Numbered from the stretch's first letter, positions 40,647 through 49,941 are shown. The stretch is 64,000 nucleotides of DNA from JAUYQR01 sp031415015 (GCA_031415015.1 JANOQT010000014.1:8384-72383), one strand, 5' to 3'. Numbers and translations are program-made. Notes: generated by a model from the letters alone, not told the origin.

Positions 40647-41516
40647 TCAGGAGGCGGTCGTCCCCGGTTGGGCGGCGAGCCAGTTCCGGATGACCTCGGC
40701 GACCTTTGGGGCGGCTTCTTCGTGGGCGAGGTGGCCGAGTTTCGGCAGTTCGCGGTAGGTCGCGTTGGGCATCAGTCCGGCTGCGTCGCGGGACACGCGG
40801 GCGGGCACGACCTTGTCGCCGGTTGTGGCGATCAGGAGGGTGGGGGTGGCAAGGCGCGGGGCGTCGCCCATCAGCGCGTCAAGTTTCCACTGCGCCATCA
40901 TGCCGAGCGTGCCGTCGACATGGGCCGCGTCCTGCACGAGGGCGATGTATTGCGACAGCCCCGCCTCATCCAGTTTCGATCCGGTGGAGGCCAGCAGGCG
41001 GCGCACGGTGGCGGCGTTGCCCCAGAGGCGGCTGACGAAGCGCGGCACGAAGGGGGTGACCGAAAGGACGCGGGCGAGAAGCGGGAAGAGGACGCCCGCT
41101 GCGCCTTCGAAGCTGCCAAGTGCTGCGTTGATGCCGATGATGCCTTGCAGCGGGATGATGCTGGACAGCCGCAGTGCGAGGGCAGCCCCGGCGGAATGGC
41201 CGATGATGATCTTGGGTTGCCAGCCTTCGTGTTCGATCAGGCGGGCGAGGTCTTCGGCCATCAGGTCAATGCCAAGGCGGCCCTTGTTGCCGGCGCGGGT
41301 GAAGCCTTGGCCCGGCAGATCGGGGATCAGGCAGCGGTAGCCCGATAGTTCCGGGATCAGGTGGCGGAAGCTGTGGGCCGAGGCCCCGGCCCCGTGGAGC
41401 AGCAGGAGGTCGGGGCCGGTTCCCACCTCGACCACGCACCAGTCGTGCGGGCGGACGCGGATCATGCGGGCGCTGGCGCGGTTTGGCCAGTCTGGGGGTA
41501 TGCGGCCGAGGTCCAT
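40647..41516 (-). CDS. bchO: BchO, alpha/beta-hydrolase associated with Mg chelatase
   Basis: A 289-residue alpha/beta hydrolase found with bchD and bchI in purple bacteria; its reaction is not established. It contains the oxyanion-type region DLLLLHGAGASAHSFRHL, the nucleophile elbow IIGHSAGAALAL, and a late acid/His region (LPKLGHLAHEEAAPKV). The ATG at 41516 lies one base after the bchD stop (41518-41520). Longer upstream frames overlap bchD and are not used. It ends the crtA-bchI-bchD-bchO operon. Confidence 0.92.
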   Translation of the reverse strand: MDLGRIPPDWPNRASARMIRVRPHDWCVVEVGTGPDLLLLHGAGASAHSFRHLIPELSGYRCLIPDLPGQGFTRAGNKGRLGIDLMAEDLARLIEHEGWQPKIIIGHSAGAALALRLSSIIPLQGIIGINAALGSFEGAAGVLFPLLARVLSVTPFVPRFVSRLWGNAATVRRLLASTGSKLDEAGLSQYIALVQDAAHVDGTLGMMAQWKLDALMGDAPRLATPTLLIATTGDKVVPARVSRDAAGLMPNATYRELPKLGHLAHEEAAPKVAEVIRNWLAAQPGTTAS

Positions 41517-41517
41517 C

Positions 41518-43200
41518 CTAATCCCCCAGCGCGGCTTCGAGGACGGAGGACAGGCGGTGCGCATCGGCGCGGGGAAGCGCCAGGTACGGCGCGTCCATCT
41601 GTTTTGCCAGCGCTTGCAGGCCCGGCTGTGGGCGATTGGCGGTGTCGATGATGAGGGCGGGCGTGGCGGTCGCGCGGATGAGGCGGGCGAATTGCAGGGC
41701 ATCCGCTTCGGCCTGTTCGCGGTTGGCGGTGCCGTCCAGTGCGATGTTGCCGCGCCCGTCGGTCAGGATGGCGATGGTGGGGGTCAGGCCGCGCGATTTG
41801 GCCTGCTGTGCGGTGGCCATGGCCAGTTTCAGGCCGGAGGCGAGGGGGGTGCCGCCGCCACCGGGCAGGCCTGCGAGGCGGCGTTTGGTTTGGACAAGGC
41901 TGCGGGTGGGGGGCAGGATCAGTTCGGCTTGCGTGCCCCGGAAGGCCAGAAGCGCGACGTGGTCGCGGCGGGAATAGGCTGCCGCCAGAAGCAGTTCTAT
42001 CGCGCCCTTCGCCTCGGCCAGACGGGCGAAGGCGGCGGAGCCTGAGGCGTCGACGGCAAAGATCAGAACGCGGTCGGAGGTCTCGATGAAGCGCTTCAGG
42101 CGGATGTCTGAGGGGCGGACGAGGAGGGCGGCGTCGGGGCGGCCCAGACTTGCTTCGGCGGCTTGCGCGCGGCGGAGAGGTTGCCACGGGGCGGCGGCGC
42201 GCAGGGTGGCGACAAGGTCGATGCGCGCACCGGTTCCAAGGCGACCGGGGCGGGACGGCAGTGGGCGGCCCCGGCGGTTGCCGGATTTGGCGGCCCCGGT
42301 GCCGGTGGCACCCTTGACGGCGCGGGCGGCGCGGCCTTGCGCGAGGCGTTGCAGAAGGTCGGCGGGGAGGGCGGCGCGGGCAGCCTCGACCAGAAGCTCC
42401 TCGGGGAGGGATTGGGTGTTGGTCTGGGATTCGGTCTGCTGGTCTGGCTGATCCTGCGGTGGTTCCGGCTGCGGCTGGTCGGGCATGTCGGACAGTGGCA
42501 GGGCGCGGTGGCCGTAGATCAGATCGGCGGCAGTGAGGAGATCTTGCTCGGTGGTCCTGGAGCGGCCTGCGAGGGCTGCAGCGGCGCGGGCGGTGGCCAG
42601 GGCGAGGAGGGGCGCGCGGAGGGATTGGATACCCAGCTGGACGGCGGCCTCGATCAGGCGGTGCGCGGTGTCGGCTGGGGTTTTGATTTTGGGGAGAAGC
42701 GCGCGGGCGGCGGCGATGCCTTGGGCGTCGAGGGTGAGAGGGGCAGTGTCGGACCACGGCTGGTCGGAGAGGTCGAGGAACAGGGCGAGGCGGTCGGTGA
42801 GGGCGGGGGCGAGCGTTTCATCGGGGTCGGCGGATTCGTCCAGCGCGATGAGGCAATGGCCGGGGGTGTCGAAGGAGGCCGCAAGGCGGGCGGCGAGGCC
42901 GGGGGGGCAACGTTCGGCCATGGCAAGGATCAGGAGGGCGGGGTGGGACAGGACGCCTTCGGTCAGGACCGGGCGGCCGGTGGCGAGAGTGGCCGAAAGG
43001 TCCAGGCCGCCAAAGAGGGCGTCGTCGGTGATGGTGGGGTGCAGGCGCTTGGCGGGCAGCGGGATGGCGGAAAGGGCGGTGGTGATGTGGTCGCGGACGG
43101 GGCCTGCGCGGGCGCGCAGCCATAGGCCTTTGAGGCCCGCCGGGTCGATTGCCAGCAGGGTCAGGGCGGTCTGGGCGCGGGTCCACGGCGTGTCGGCTAT
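41518..43200 (-). CDS. bchD: Magnesium chelatase subunit BchD, apparent AUA start
   Basis: BchD is the AAA+/von Willebrand-A partner of BchI in Mg2+ insertion. About 560 residues: a degenerate AAA+ domain, a Pro/Gln-rich acidic linker (PDQPQPEPPQDQPDQQTE), and a C-terminal vWA domain with MIDAS parts DASGSAAF and GGGTPLASGL. The frame has no ATG, GTG or TTG near the expected start. Codon ATA at 43198-43200 overlaps the bchI TAG and sits 5 bases after GAGGTG (minus-strand read of 43206-43211), so AUA is the best start. The first downstream ATG would remove about 92 residues; the first upstream GTG (43413) lies 200 bases inside bchI. Confidence 0.88.
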   Translation of the reverse strand: MADTPWTRAQTALTLLAIDPAGLKGLWLRARAGPVRDHITTALSAIPLPAKRLHPTITDDALFGGLDLSATLATGRPVLTEGVLSHPALLILAMAERCPPGLAARLAASFDTPGHCLIALDESADPDETLAPALTDRLALFLDLSDQPWSDTAPLTLDAQGIAAARALLPKIKTPADTAHRLIEAAVQLGIQSLRAPLLALATARAAAALAGRSRTTEQDLLTAADLIYGHRALPLSDMPDQPQPEPPQDQPDQQTESQTNTQSLPEELLVEAARAALPADLLQRLAQGRAARAVKGATGTGAAKSGNRRGRPLPSRPGRLGTGARIDLVATLRAAAPWQPLRRAQAAEASLGRPDAALLVRPSDIRLKRFIETSDRVLIFAVDASGSAAFARLAEAKGAIELLLAAAYSRRDHVALLAFRGTQAELILPPTRSLVQTKRRLAGLPGGGGTPLASGLKLAMATAQQAKSRGLTPTIAILTDGRGNIALDGTANREQAEADALQFARLIRATATPALIIDTANRPQPGLQALAKQMDAPYLALPRADAHRLSSVLEAALGD

Positions 43201-44261
43201 GGCAGCACCTCGGTCAGGCAGCGGGCGACGCGGGCCCCGGACCCGGCCTCGTCCAATGGATCGCGGCGCAGGCGGTGGCTGAGGGCCATGGCGGCCACGG
43301 CGCGGAGGTGCGGGCGTTTGACGGTATCTGCGCCTTCGTATGCGGCAAGGGCGCGGGCGGCGCGCAGCAGGGTCAGCTCGCCGCGCAGGCCGTCGGAGCC
43401 GAGGGCGATGCACAGCGCAGCGCAGTCATGCAGGACGGTATTGGGGGTTTTGAGTTTCGGCAGGGTGTCGCGGGCGGCGAGGATTTGATTTCGCAGGGCG
43501 GTGTCCTGCGGCCGCCAGACCTTGATGAACTTGTCGTAGGCGTTCTCATACGCGTCGCGGCGGCGGATGACTTCGACGCGGGTGGCGATGTCGCGGGGCG
43601 AGGTGACTTCGACGGACAGTCCGAAGCGGTCGAGAAGCTGGGGACGCAACTCGCCCTCCTCGGGGTTGCCGGAACCGACGAGGACGAAGCGGGCGGGGTG
43701 GCGGATCGACAGGCCCTCGCGTTCGACGACGTTCTCGCCGGACTGTGCGACGTCGAGCAGGAGGTCGACGATGTGATCCTCCAAAAGGTTGACCTCGTCG
43801 ATGTAGAGGTAGCCGCGGTTGGCGCGGGCGAGGAGGCCGGGTTCAAAGGCCTTTTCGCCACGGGTGAGGGCGCGTTCGATGTCCAGCGCGCCGACGACGC
43901 GGTCTTCGGTAACGCCGAGGGGGAGGTCGACCACCGGGGTGGGTTTGGTGATCAGCCGGGTGGACGTGACATGCGCCCAGTCGGGGCAGAGGTCGGGGCG
44001 GGCGGAATTGACGGGGCAGCCTTCGACCGCCTCGATTGGCGGAAGGAGGGCGGCCAGCGCACGGACAGCAGTGGATTTGCCGGTGCCCCGGTCGCCGAAC
44101 ACGAGCACGCCGCCAATGCCGGGGTCGATGGCGGTGAGGACCATGGCGAGTTTCATCGCCTCTTGCCCCACGATGGCCGAGAAGGGGAAGGGCTGGCGGG
44201 TGGTGGATTTGATGGGTCTGGGTGGGGGCATCGAGTTCATGGCGGGCTTTCGGTCTGTCAT
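43197..44261 (-). CDS. bchI: Magnesium chelatase ATPase subunit BchI
   Basis: The AAA+ motor of Mg-chelatase. The 354-residue protein has Walker A GDRGTGKSTAVRAL, Walker B YLYIDEVNLLEDH and the sensor region VGSGNPEEGELRPQLLDRFG, all normal. The ATG at 44261 overlaps the crtA stop by four bases. An in-frame ATG eleven codons in is possible. Its TAG stop overlaps the unusual bchD start. Confidence 0.97.
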   Translation of the reverse strand: MTDRKPAMNSMPPPRPIKSTTRQPFPFSAIVGQEAMKLAMVLTAIDPGIGGVLVFGDRGTGKSTAVRALAALLPPIEAVEGCPVNSARPDLCPDWAHVTSTRLITKPTPVVDLPLGVTEDRVVGALDIERALTRGEKAFEPGLLARANRGYLYIDEVNLLEDHIVDLLLDVAQSGENVVEREGLSIRHPARFVLVGSGNPEEGELRPQLLDRFGLSVEVTSPRDIATRVEVIRRRDAYENAYDKFIKVWRPQDTALRNQILAARDTLPKLKTPNTVLHDCAALCIALGSDGLRGELTLLRAARALAAYEGADTVKRPHLRAVAAMALSHRLRRDPLDEAGSGARVARCLTEVLP

Positions 44262-44971
44262 GCGGCTTTGGCGGCTTGGGGCAGGGGGGGCTGGCCGTGC
44301 CAGAGGCCGTCGGCCCCCAGCACACGGAAGCGGGCGTAAAGTTCGTCGGTAAACCAGCCCTCATCCCGCACCGCCTTGATCGCGCGGCCATGCGGGCCGT
44401 CGCCGCGTGCGAACTGCGCCATGCTGGCGGCGTCGGGCCAGATCGAGAAGGTGACTTGATGCAGGAGGGGAACCTCGCCGATGCCGATCTTGAACATCAC
44501 GTTCGGGTCCTGGCCGATCACGGCGGAGATGTCAGGCACACGGGACCAGAACCGCAGCGCGCGGCTGGGTTTGACGGTGGCGCGGGTCAGGACGGCGAGC
44601 GGGCCAGCGGGGGCGTGCGGATCGGTTTCGGGGACGAACGGGTTGACGCCGGACCACGAGCCGCGTGCCGACAGGGGGGAGAGGAAGATGGAGCAGGATT
44701 CGGCAGCATGTGCGCGCCAGCGCTGCCAGACCGGACTGTTGGCAGTGCGGTCACGAGCGGTGGCTTCGTCCGGCCAGACGGCGAGAATCGCCCAGACACC
44801 CCAGTTCGGACGCGGGGTGAAGCCTTCGCCGGTGCCGGAGCCGCAGAGCTTCCAGAACAGGGCCTTTGATTCGTGGCGCAGCGCGAAGCGGGCGGCCCCC
44901 ATCTGGCCGATCACCCAGAGGCGCGGGCCAAAGCCATTGAAGCGGAATAGGCTGAGGCTGGCGGTGGGCAT
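44258..44971 (-). CDS. crtA: Spheroidene monooxygenase
   Basis: CrtA introduces the C2 keto group, turning spheroidene into spheroidenone under oxygen. The 237-residue protein contains SLFRFNGFGPRLWVIGQMG, SRVPDISAVIGQDPNVMFKIGIGEVPLLHQ (start near residue 148) and VTFSIWPD. The ATG at 44971 follows GGAAGG and gives MPTASLSLF; an earlier start would lie within the operator region. It is the first gene of crtA-bchI-bchD-bchO, divergent from crtI. Confidence 0.94.
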   Translation of the reverse strand: MPTASLSLFRFNGFGPRLWVIGQMGAARFALRHESKALFWKLCGSGTGEGFTPRPNWGVWAILAVWPDEATARDRTANSPVWQRWRAHAAESCSIFLSPLSARGSWSGVNPFVPETDPHAPAGPLAVLTRATVKPSRALRFWSRVPDISAVIGQDPNVMFKIGIGEVPLLHQVTFSIWPDAASMAQFARGDGPHGRAIKAVRDEGWFTDELYARFRVLGADGLWHGQPPLPQAAKAA

Positions 44972-45098
44972 GGCCCGTCCTTCCCGAAGTGTAAACGCAG
45001 TCTTACACTTTACGCCTATCAGGGAAAGCGGAAATGGCCCATTTTGCCGCAGCATGAGCGATATTGTAAATTAAACTGGACACTCTATCATCCACACC
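44972..45098. promoter_or_regulatory. Divergent crtA / crtI promoter region with two PpsR sites
   Basis: Two exact TGT-N12-ACA palindromes occur: TGTAAACGCAGTCTTACA (44990-45007), 19 bases from the crtA start codon, and TGTAAATTAAACTGGACA (45065-45082), 16 bases before the crtI ATG. Their near edges are 57 bases apart. Each covers the likely promoter of one gene. This arrangement matches the known control of crtA and crtI by PpsR. Binding is predicted, not measured. Confidence 0.78.
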
Positions 45099-46670
45099 AT
45101 GATGCAAAGTCCGAAGCCCCCCCGCGCCACCGGTTCCCGCCCTCGCGAAGCCCATGCGATCATCATCGGCGCAGGGCTTGGCGGCCTTGCCTCGGCGATG
45201 CGGCTGGGGGCCAAGGGGTATAGGGTGACGGTGATCGACCGGCTGGACCGGGCGGGCGGGCGCGGGTCTTCGATCACCCAAGGCGGGCATAGGTTCGATC
45301 TGGGGCCGACGATTGTGACGGTGCCGCAGATATTGCGCGAGTTGTGGGCGGCCTGCGGGCGCGATTTTGACCGCGATGTCAGCCTGACGCCGATGGACCC
45401 GTTCTATGAGATCCGGTTTCAGGACGGCGAGACGTTCACCATGCGCGGCGATGCGGCGGCGATGCGGGCCGAGGTGGCGCGGATTTCTCCGTCCGACGCC
45501 AAAGGCTTTGGGGCGTTCCTCAAGGGGGCGGAGGCGCGGTACCGGTTCGGGTTCGAGGACCTCGGCCGCCGCCCGATGCATCGGCTGATCGACCTGATCA
45601 AGGTGCTGCCGCAGTTCGCCTGGTATCGGGCGGACCGGTCGGTTTACGGCCATGCGGCGGCGCATGTGAAGGACGAACACCTGCGGTTTGCGCTGTCGTT
45701 TCATCCCCTGTTCATCGGCGGCGATCCGTTCCGGGTGACGTCGATGTATGCGCTGGTCAGCCATCTGGAGGCGGCGTTTGGCGTGCATTACGCGATGGGC
45801 GGGGTGCAGGCGATTGCCGATGCGATGGTGCGGGTGATCGAGGGTCAGGGCGGCGAGGTGGTGCAGGGCACCGAGGTGGACGAGGTTGTTGTGCAGGGCG
45901 GCCGGGCGGCGGGGGTGCGGCTGGTGTCGGGCGAGGTGTTGCCTGCCGATGTGGTCGTGTCGAACGCCGATGCCGGGCACACCTATGACCGGCTGTTGCG
46001 CAATGCGCCGAAGCGGCGGTGGACTCCGGCACGCCTGAAGCGGACGCGGTGGTCGATGGGGCTGTATGTCTGGTATTTCGGAACGTCCGGGACCAAGGAG
46101 CTGTGGAAGGATGTGGGGCATCATTCCATCGTCGTTGGGCCAAGGTACCGCGAGCACATCAAGGATATCTTCATTCGCGGGAAACTGGCGGATGACATGA
46201 GCCTTTACGTTCATCGCCCCTCGGTCACTGATCCGTCGGTCGCGCCGGAGGGGGGCGATACGTTCTATGCCCTCAGCCCGGTGCCGCATCTGGGGCATGG
46301 CGGGGTGGACTGGGCAGAGGAGGAGCCGAAGTACCGCGCCAGGATGGCGGCGGTGCTGGAGGAGCGGTTGATCCCCGGATTTCAGAAGCATCTGTCGGAA
46401 AGTCTGGTGTTCACGCCCGACACCTTCCGCGACCGCTATCTGTCGCCTTACGGGGCGGGGTTTTCAATCGAGCCGCGCATCCTGCAATCGGCGTGGTTCC
46501 GGCCGCATAACGTCAGCGAGGAGTTGCCGGGGTTGTACTTGTGCGGCGCGGGCACGCATCCGGGGGCCGGGGTGCCGGGAGTGATCGGGACGGCGGAGGT
46601 GTTGGGCAAGCTGGTGCCGGATGCGCCGGTTCGGTGGGAGGCCGCGGACATGCGGTTGGCGGCGGAATGA
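45099..46670 (+). CDS. crtI: Phytoene desaturase
   Basis: FAD enzyme that desaturates phytoene, to neurosporene in spheroidene-pathway organisms. The 523-residue protein has the Rossmann motif IIIGAGLGGLASAMRLGA, then DRLDRAGGRGSSI, and the C-terminal carotenoid-desaturase signature YLCGAGTHPGAGVPGVIGTAEV. It may start at ATG 45099 or the adjacent ATG 45102. Its stop overlaps crtB by ATGA. Confidence 0.96.
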   Translation: MMQSPKPPRATGSRPREAHAIIIGAGLGGLASAMRLGAKGYRVTVIDRLDRAGGRGSSITQGGHRFDLGPTIVTVPQILRELWAACGRDFDRDVSLTPMDPFYEIRFQDGETFTMRGDAAAMRAEVARISPSDAKGFGAFLKGAEARYRFGFEDLGRRPMHRLIDLIKVLPQFAWYRADRSVYGHAAAHVKDEHLRFALSFHPLFIGGDPFRVTSMYALVSHLEAAFGVHYAMGGVQAIADAMVRVIEGQGGEVVQGTEVDEVVVQGGRAAGVRLVSGEVLPADVVVSNADAGHTYDRLLRNAPKRRWTPARLKRTRWSMGLYVWYFGTSGTKELWKDVGHHSIVVGPRYREHIKDIFIRGKLADDMSLYVHRPSVTDPSVAPEGGDTFYALSPVPHLGHGGVDWAEEEPKYRARMAAVLEERLIPGFQKHLSESLVFTPDTFRDRYLSPYGAGFSIEPRILQSAWFRPHNVSEELPGLYLCGAGTHPGAGVPGVIGTAEVLGKLVPDAPVRWEAADMRLAAE

Positions 46671-47674
46671 TCGCGGCGCAGGACATGGAAGCGTGTCGGG
46701 CGGCCATTCGGACGGGAAGCCTGTCGTTTCATGCGGCCTCGCGTCTGTTGCCTGCGCGGGTGCGCGATCCGGCGCTGGCGCTGTATGCGTTCTGCCGGTT
46801 GGCCGATGACGCGGTGGACGAGGGCGATGACAAGACCGGCGCAGTGCTGCGGCTGCGCGACCGGCTGGACCGGGTCTATGCGGGGCGTCCGGTGAATGCG
46901 GCGGCGGACCGGGCCTTTGCGGCGGTGGTTGAAGGGTTCGAGATGCCGCGCGCCTTGCCGGATGCGTTGCTGGAGGGGATGGCCTGGGACGCGGTCGGGC
47001 GGCGCTATGACGATCTGTCGGGGGTCCTCGCGTATTCGGCGCGGGTGGCGGCGGCGGTTGGCGCGATGATGTGCGTGTTGATGCGGGTGCGTGACGCGGA
47101 TGCGCTGGCGCGGGCCTGCGATCTGGGGCTGGCGATGCAGCTGACCAATATCGCGCGGGATGTGGGCGAGGATGCGCGGGCGGGGCGGGTCTATCTGCCG
47201 CTGGAGTGGCTGGCGGAGGAGGGCGTGGCGCTGGAGCCTTGGCTGGACGCGCCCGTCGCTGATCCGGGGGTGCGGCGGGTGGTGCGGCGGCTGTTGACGC
47301 AGGCGGAGCGGCTGTATCGGCGGTCAGAGGCGGGGGTGGCGGCATTGCCGGTGGCGTGCCGTCCGGGAATATTTGCGGCGCGGCTGATTTATGACGGGAT
47401 TGGCGGGGCAGTGCGGCGGCAGGGCTGGGATTCGGTCGGCGCGCGGGCACGGACGACCAAGGCGCAGAAGATCGGCTGGCTGGGGCTGGCGGTGGCGCGG
47501 GCGGGTGCGGTTTCGGTGATGCCGCGCGTGGCGGTGCTGCATGCGCCGCCGGTGCCGGAGGTGGGGTTTCTGGTGCAGGCGGCGGCGCGGACGGCCCCAT
47601 CGCGCGGGCGCAGTGACGCTTTGCTGGGCGTTCTGGCACAGTTGGAGGCGCGGGACCGGGGGCTTTCGGCCTGA
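46667..47674 (+). CDS. crtB: Phytoene synthase
   Basis: Condenses two geranylgeranyl diphosphates to phytoene. The 335-residue protein has both Asp-rich motifs: CRLADDAVDEGDD and LTNIARDVGEDARAGRVYLP. The start ATG at 46667 overlaps the crtI stop. Earlier in-frame starts lie within crtI. It is followed after 39 bases by tspO. Confidence 0.96.
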   Translation: MIAAQDMEACRAAIRTGSLSFHAASRLLPARVRDPALALYAFCRLADDAVDEGDDKTGAVLRLRDRLDRVYAGRPVNAAADRAFAAVVEGFEMPRALPDALLEGMAWDAVGRRYDDLSGVLAYSARVAAAVGAMMCVLMRVRDADALARACDLGLAMQLTNIARDVGEDARAGRVYLPLEWLAEEGVALEPWLDAPVADPGVRRVVRRLLTQAERLYRRSEAGVAALPVACRPGIFAARLIYDGIGGAVRRQGWDSVGARARTTKAQKIGWLGLAVARAGAVSVMPRVAVLHAPPVPEVGFLVQAAARTAPSRGRSDALLGVLAQLEARDRGLSA

Positions 47675-47713
47675 GTGGTTGGCGCGGGCGTTCGGATCAG
47701 TTAGTGTCCGCGG

Positions 47714-48181
47714 ATGGATATTTATTTGTTCGGAACCTATTTATTGGCCTGTGGGGCTGCGGCGACAACCGGGGCGATGTTTTCGCCCGGCGCTTGGTAT
47801 GAGGCGCTGAAAAAGCCGCGCTGGACCCCGCCGAACTGGCTGTTTCCGGTGGCCTGGACCACGCTTTACCTGGCGATGGCGGCGGCGGCGGCGCGGGCCT
47901 CGGCTGCAGAGGGCGCTTCGTTCGGGTTGGCGTTGTGGTCGGTGCAGATCGCGTTCAACACGCTGTGGACGCCGGTGTTCTTTGGCCTGCGGCGGCTGCG
48001 CGCGGCGATGGGCGTGATGGTCGGGCTGTGGCTGTCGGTCGCGGCGACGATGGTGGCGTTCTTTGCGCTGGACCTGTGGGCCGGGCTGTTGTTCGTGCCG
48101 TACGTGGTTTGGGTCACGGTGGCGGGGGCGCTGAATTTCTGGGTGATGCGCAACAACCCGGACGTGCCTGCCACCGCGTGA
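47714..48181 (+). CDS. tspO: TspO tryptophan-rich sensory protein (CrtK)
   Basis: A 155-residue five-helix membrane protein of the TspO/MBR family that binds tetrapyrroles and acts as an outer-membrane regulator of pigment gene expression in Rhodobacter. The family motif is KPRWTPPNWLFPVAWTTLYLAMA, followed by WSVQIAFNTLWTPVFFGLRRL. It lies between crtB and the carotenoid genes, as usual. Its stop ends exactly at the convergent stop of an SDR gene. Confidence 0.94.
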   Translation: MDIYLFGTYLLACGAAATTGAMFSPGAWYEALKKPRWTPPNWLFPVAWTTLYLAMAAAAARASAAEGASFGLALWSVQIAFNTLWTPVFFGLRRLRAAMGVMVGLWLSVAATMVAFFALDLWAGLLFVPYVVWVTVAGALNFWVMRNNPDVPATA

Positions 48182-49039
48182 TCAGCCGACCAGCATCTGC
48201 TGATACACCTGCGCAGACAGTTTGCTGCCATCAGGATCAAGCCCGGTTTTCAGCCGGGTGAAGGTTTCGCCCCATTGTGAGGTGCGGAGCCGCAGCGGCG
48301 GCTGGTCGGCATGGATGGTGGCGAGGACGATGCCTGCCACCTCGTCCGGGGTCTGGAAGGTGTTGCCTGCGGCCTGACGCGCTTGGGCCACGCGCATGTA
48401 ATCCTGTAGGATCGGGCGGTATTCGTCATCAAGGATGCCGCCGGTGGATTGCACCTGTTTCAGCGCGCTGGCGGCGAATTGCGACGAGATGCCGCCGGGT
48501 TCAACGATGGTGAAGGTGATTCCGAAACTGGGCGTGATGTAGCTGGCCATCGCCTCGATGAAGCCTTCGACGGCGAATTTCGCGCCACAGTACAGCTCGT
48601 TGAACGGCTGGCCGACCAGACCGCCGACCGAAGAGATGGTCACCACATGGCCCGAGCGCTGCTGGCGCATGTGGGGGATGACCGCCTTGGTGCAGCGCAC
48701 GACACCCATGTAGTTCAGATCGGTGACCCAGTGGATTTCGTCCATGGTCGCCTGTTCGACAGAGCGGACGAAACCGGCCCCGGCGTTGTTGACCAGCACG
48801 TCGATGCGGCCTTCGCGGGCGATCACTTCGGCCACGGCAACGGTCACGCTGGCGTCGTCCTGCACGTCAAGTTGCAGTGTGTTCAGCATGGTGCCTGCCG
48901 CCATGGCGGCATCGAGCGGGCCACGTTTCGACAGGTCGCGCATCGTGGCATAGACCGTGTGGCCTGCCATCGCGGCCTGCGCCGAAAGGCTGGCCCCCAG
49001 ACCGCTGGAGGTTCCGGTGACGAGGATTACCTTGGTCAT
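48182..49039 (-). CDS. Short-chain dehydrogenase/reductase inserted in the carotenoid genes
   Basis: A 285-residue classical SDR. It has the cofactor motif VTGTSSGLGASL near residues 7-18, the structural NNAG, the catalytic Ser in ISSVGG, and Tyr-x3-Lys in YCGAK. The substrate is unknown. An NAD(P)-dependent alcohol or keto function is the general expectation. It lies between tspO and crtC, where tspO and crtC normally adjoin, and is convergent with tspO with no gap between stops. It may be an accessory insertion or take part in carotenoid or other lipid chemistry; nothing in the sequence decides this. Confidence 0.88.
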   Translation of the reverse strand: MTKVILVTGTSSGLGASLSAQAAMAGHTVYATMRDLSKRGPLDAAMAAGTMLNTLQLDVQDDASVTVAVAEVIAREGRIDVLVNNAGAGFVRSVEQATMDEIHWVTDLNYMGVVRCTKAVIPHMRQQRSGHVVTISSVGGLVGQPFNELYCGAKFAVEGFIEAMASYITPSFGITFTIVEPGGISSQFAASALKQVQSTGGILDDEYRPILQDYMRVAQARQAAGNTFQTPDEVAGIVLATIHADQPPLRLRTSQWGETFTRLKTGLDPDGSKLSAQVYQQMLVG

Positions 49040-49101
49040 AATGGCGGTCCTTAAAATGCGCTCCGCGCGGGAGTATTTCTCAAAACGGCAAATCTGTGCG
49101 G

Positions 49102-49941
49102 TCAGTCGAAGGTCCAGTTGAGGCGTCGGGGCACACGCAGCGCGATCAGCGGTTTCAGCAGGGGCTGGCGGTAGCGGATGAGGTCGAGCGCCTCATGGAC
49201 GCCAGTGGTGACTTCGCCGTCGATGCGGGTTTGCACGAGGCTACGGGAATAGAACGGGGCGTCAAGCATGTTGAGCCGTTGCTGGGGCGTGAAGCCTGCA
49301 TCGGCGCGGGTTTCGCGGCGGACCTGCCAGAGGCTGCGGCGGAATGGGGTCAGCGGCGGCGGGGCGATTTCGCGGACCTGACCCTGCGCGTCGATCTCTA
49401 CGCCAAGCGCCAGAGTGGAGCCGTCGATGCGGGTGGCGTCGTAAAAACAGACGGCGCGGTCACGCAGCGGGTAACGGCCCCAGGTCCAGAAGCGGAAGTC
49501 CGCCTCAAGCGCAGCAGAGCCGAAGTTGGCGTCGAAATAGCCGTGCCCCTGCCAGCGGTGGCCTTGGGTCAGGTTGACGTCGATATGCGCGGTGGGCGCG
49601 AAGGGGCGCCAGATGTGGCGGGCGTCGGGGGTCAGCAGGACCTCGGTTTCGGTGATGGCTTGCGGGGTCAGGGTGATGGTGCCGCGCACCGGGGTGACCA
49701 TCGGGGGTGCGCCGATTTCATCAACGGTGACAATCAGTTGGTGGCCGTTCCAGTACATCGACGAGGGCCCGACTTGCAGCGTGTCGCGGGACTGGCGCAG
49801 GGCGGGGCGGCCCCGGTCGGTCATGGTAAAGCGCGCGCCGGGCCCATAGGTGGCGACGTTGATGCAAGCGTGGTTCTGCGGGTCGCGGCGGCCCGACCAT
49901 TTGTACCAGGGCGAGAACACTGACCCTACGAAGCCGATCAC
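49102..49941 (-). CDS. crtC: Hydroxyneurosporene synthase (carotenoid 1,2-hydratase)
   Basis: CrtC adds water to the 1,2 double bond of neurosporene. The protein contains VGSVFSPWYKWSGRRDPQNH, INVATYGPGARFTMTDRG, HIWRPFAPTAHIDV, GHGYFDANFGSAALEADFRFWTWGRY and LDAPFYSRSLV. GTG 49941 is chosen because it overlaps the crtD stop as GTGA and gives 279 residues. However, the same frame upstream reads DFSVDVPPDGYAWWYLDGVS, which looks like the conserved CrtC N-terminus, yet no normal start codon exists there. The true start is therefore uncertain. Confidence 0.88.
   Translation of the reverse strand: MIGFVGSVFSPWYKWSGRRDPQNHACINVATYGPGARFTMTDRGRPALRQSRDTLQVGPSSMYWNGHQLIVTVDEIGAPPMVTPVRGTITLTPQAITETEVLLTPDARHIWRPFAPTAHIDVNLTQGHRWQGHGYFDANFGSAALEADFRFWTWGRYPLRDRAVCFYDATRIDGSTLALGVEIDAQGQVREIAPPPLTPFRRSLWQVRRETRADAGFTPQQRLNMLDAPFYSRSLVQTRIDGEVTTGVHEALDLIRYRQPLLKPLIALRVPRRLNWTFD

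Noticed and set aside
41518..43413. GTG 43413 as bchD start
   Set aside because: It would overlap bchI by over 200 bases and add an Arg/Pro-rich stretch unrelated to BchD.
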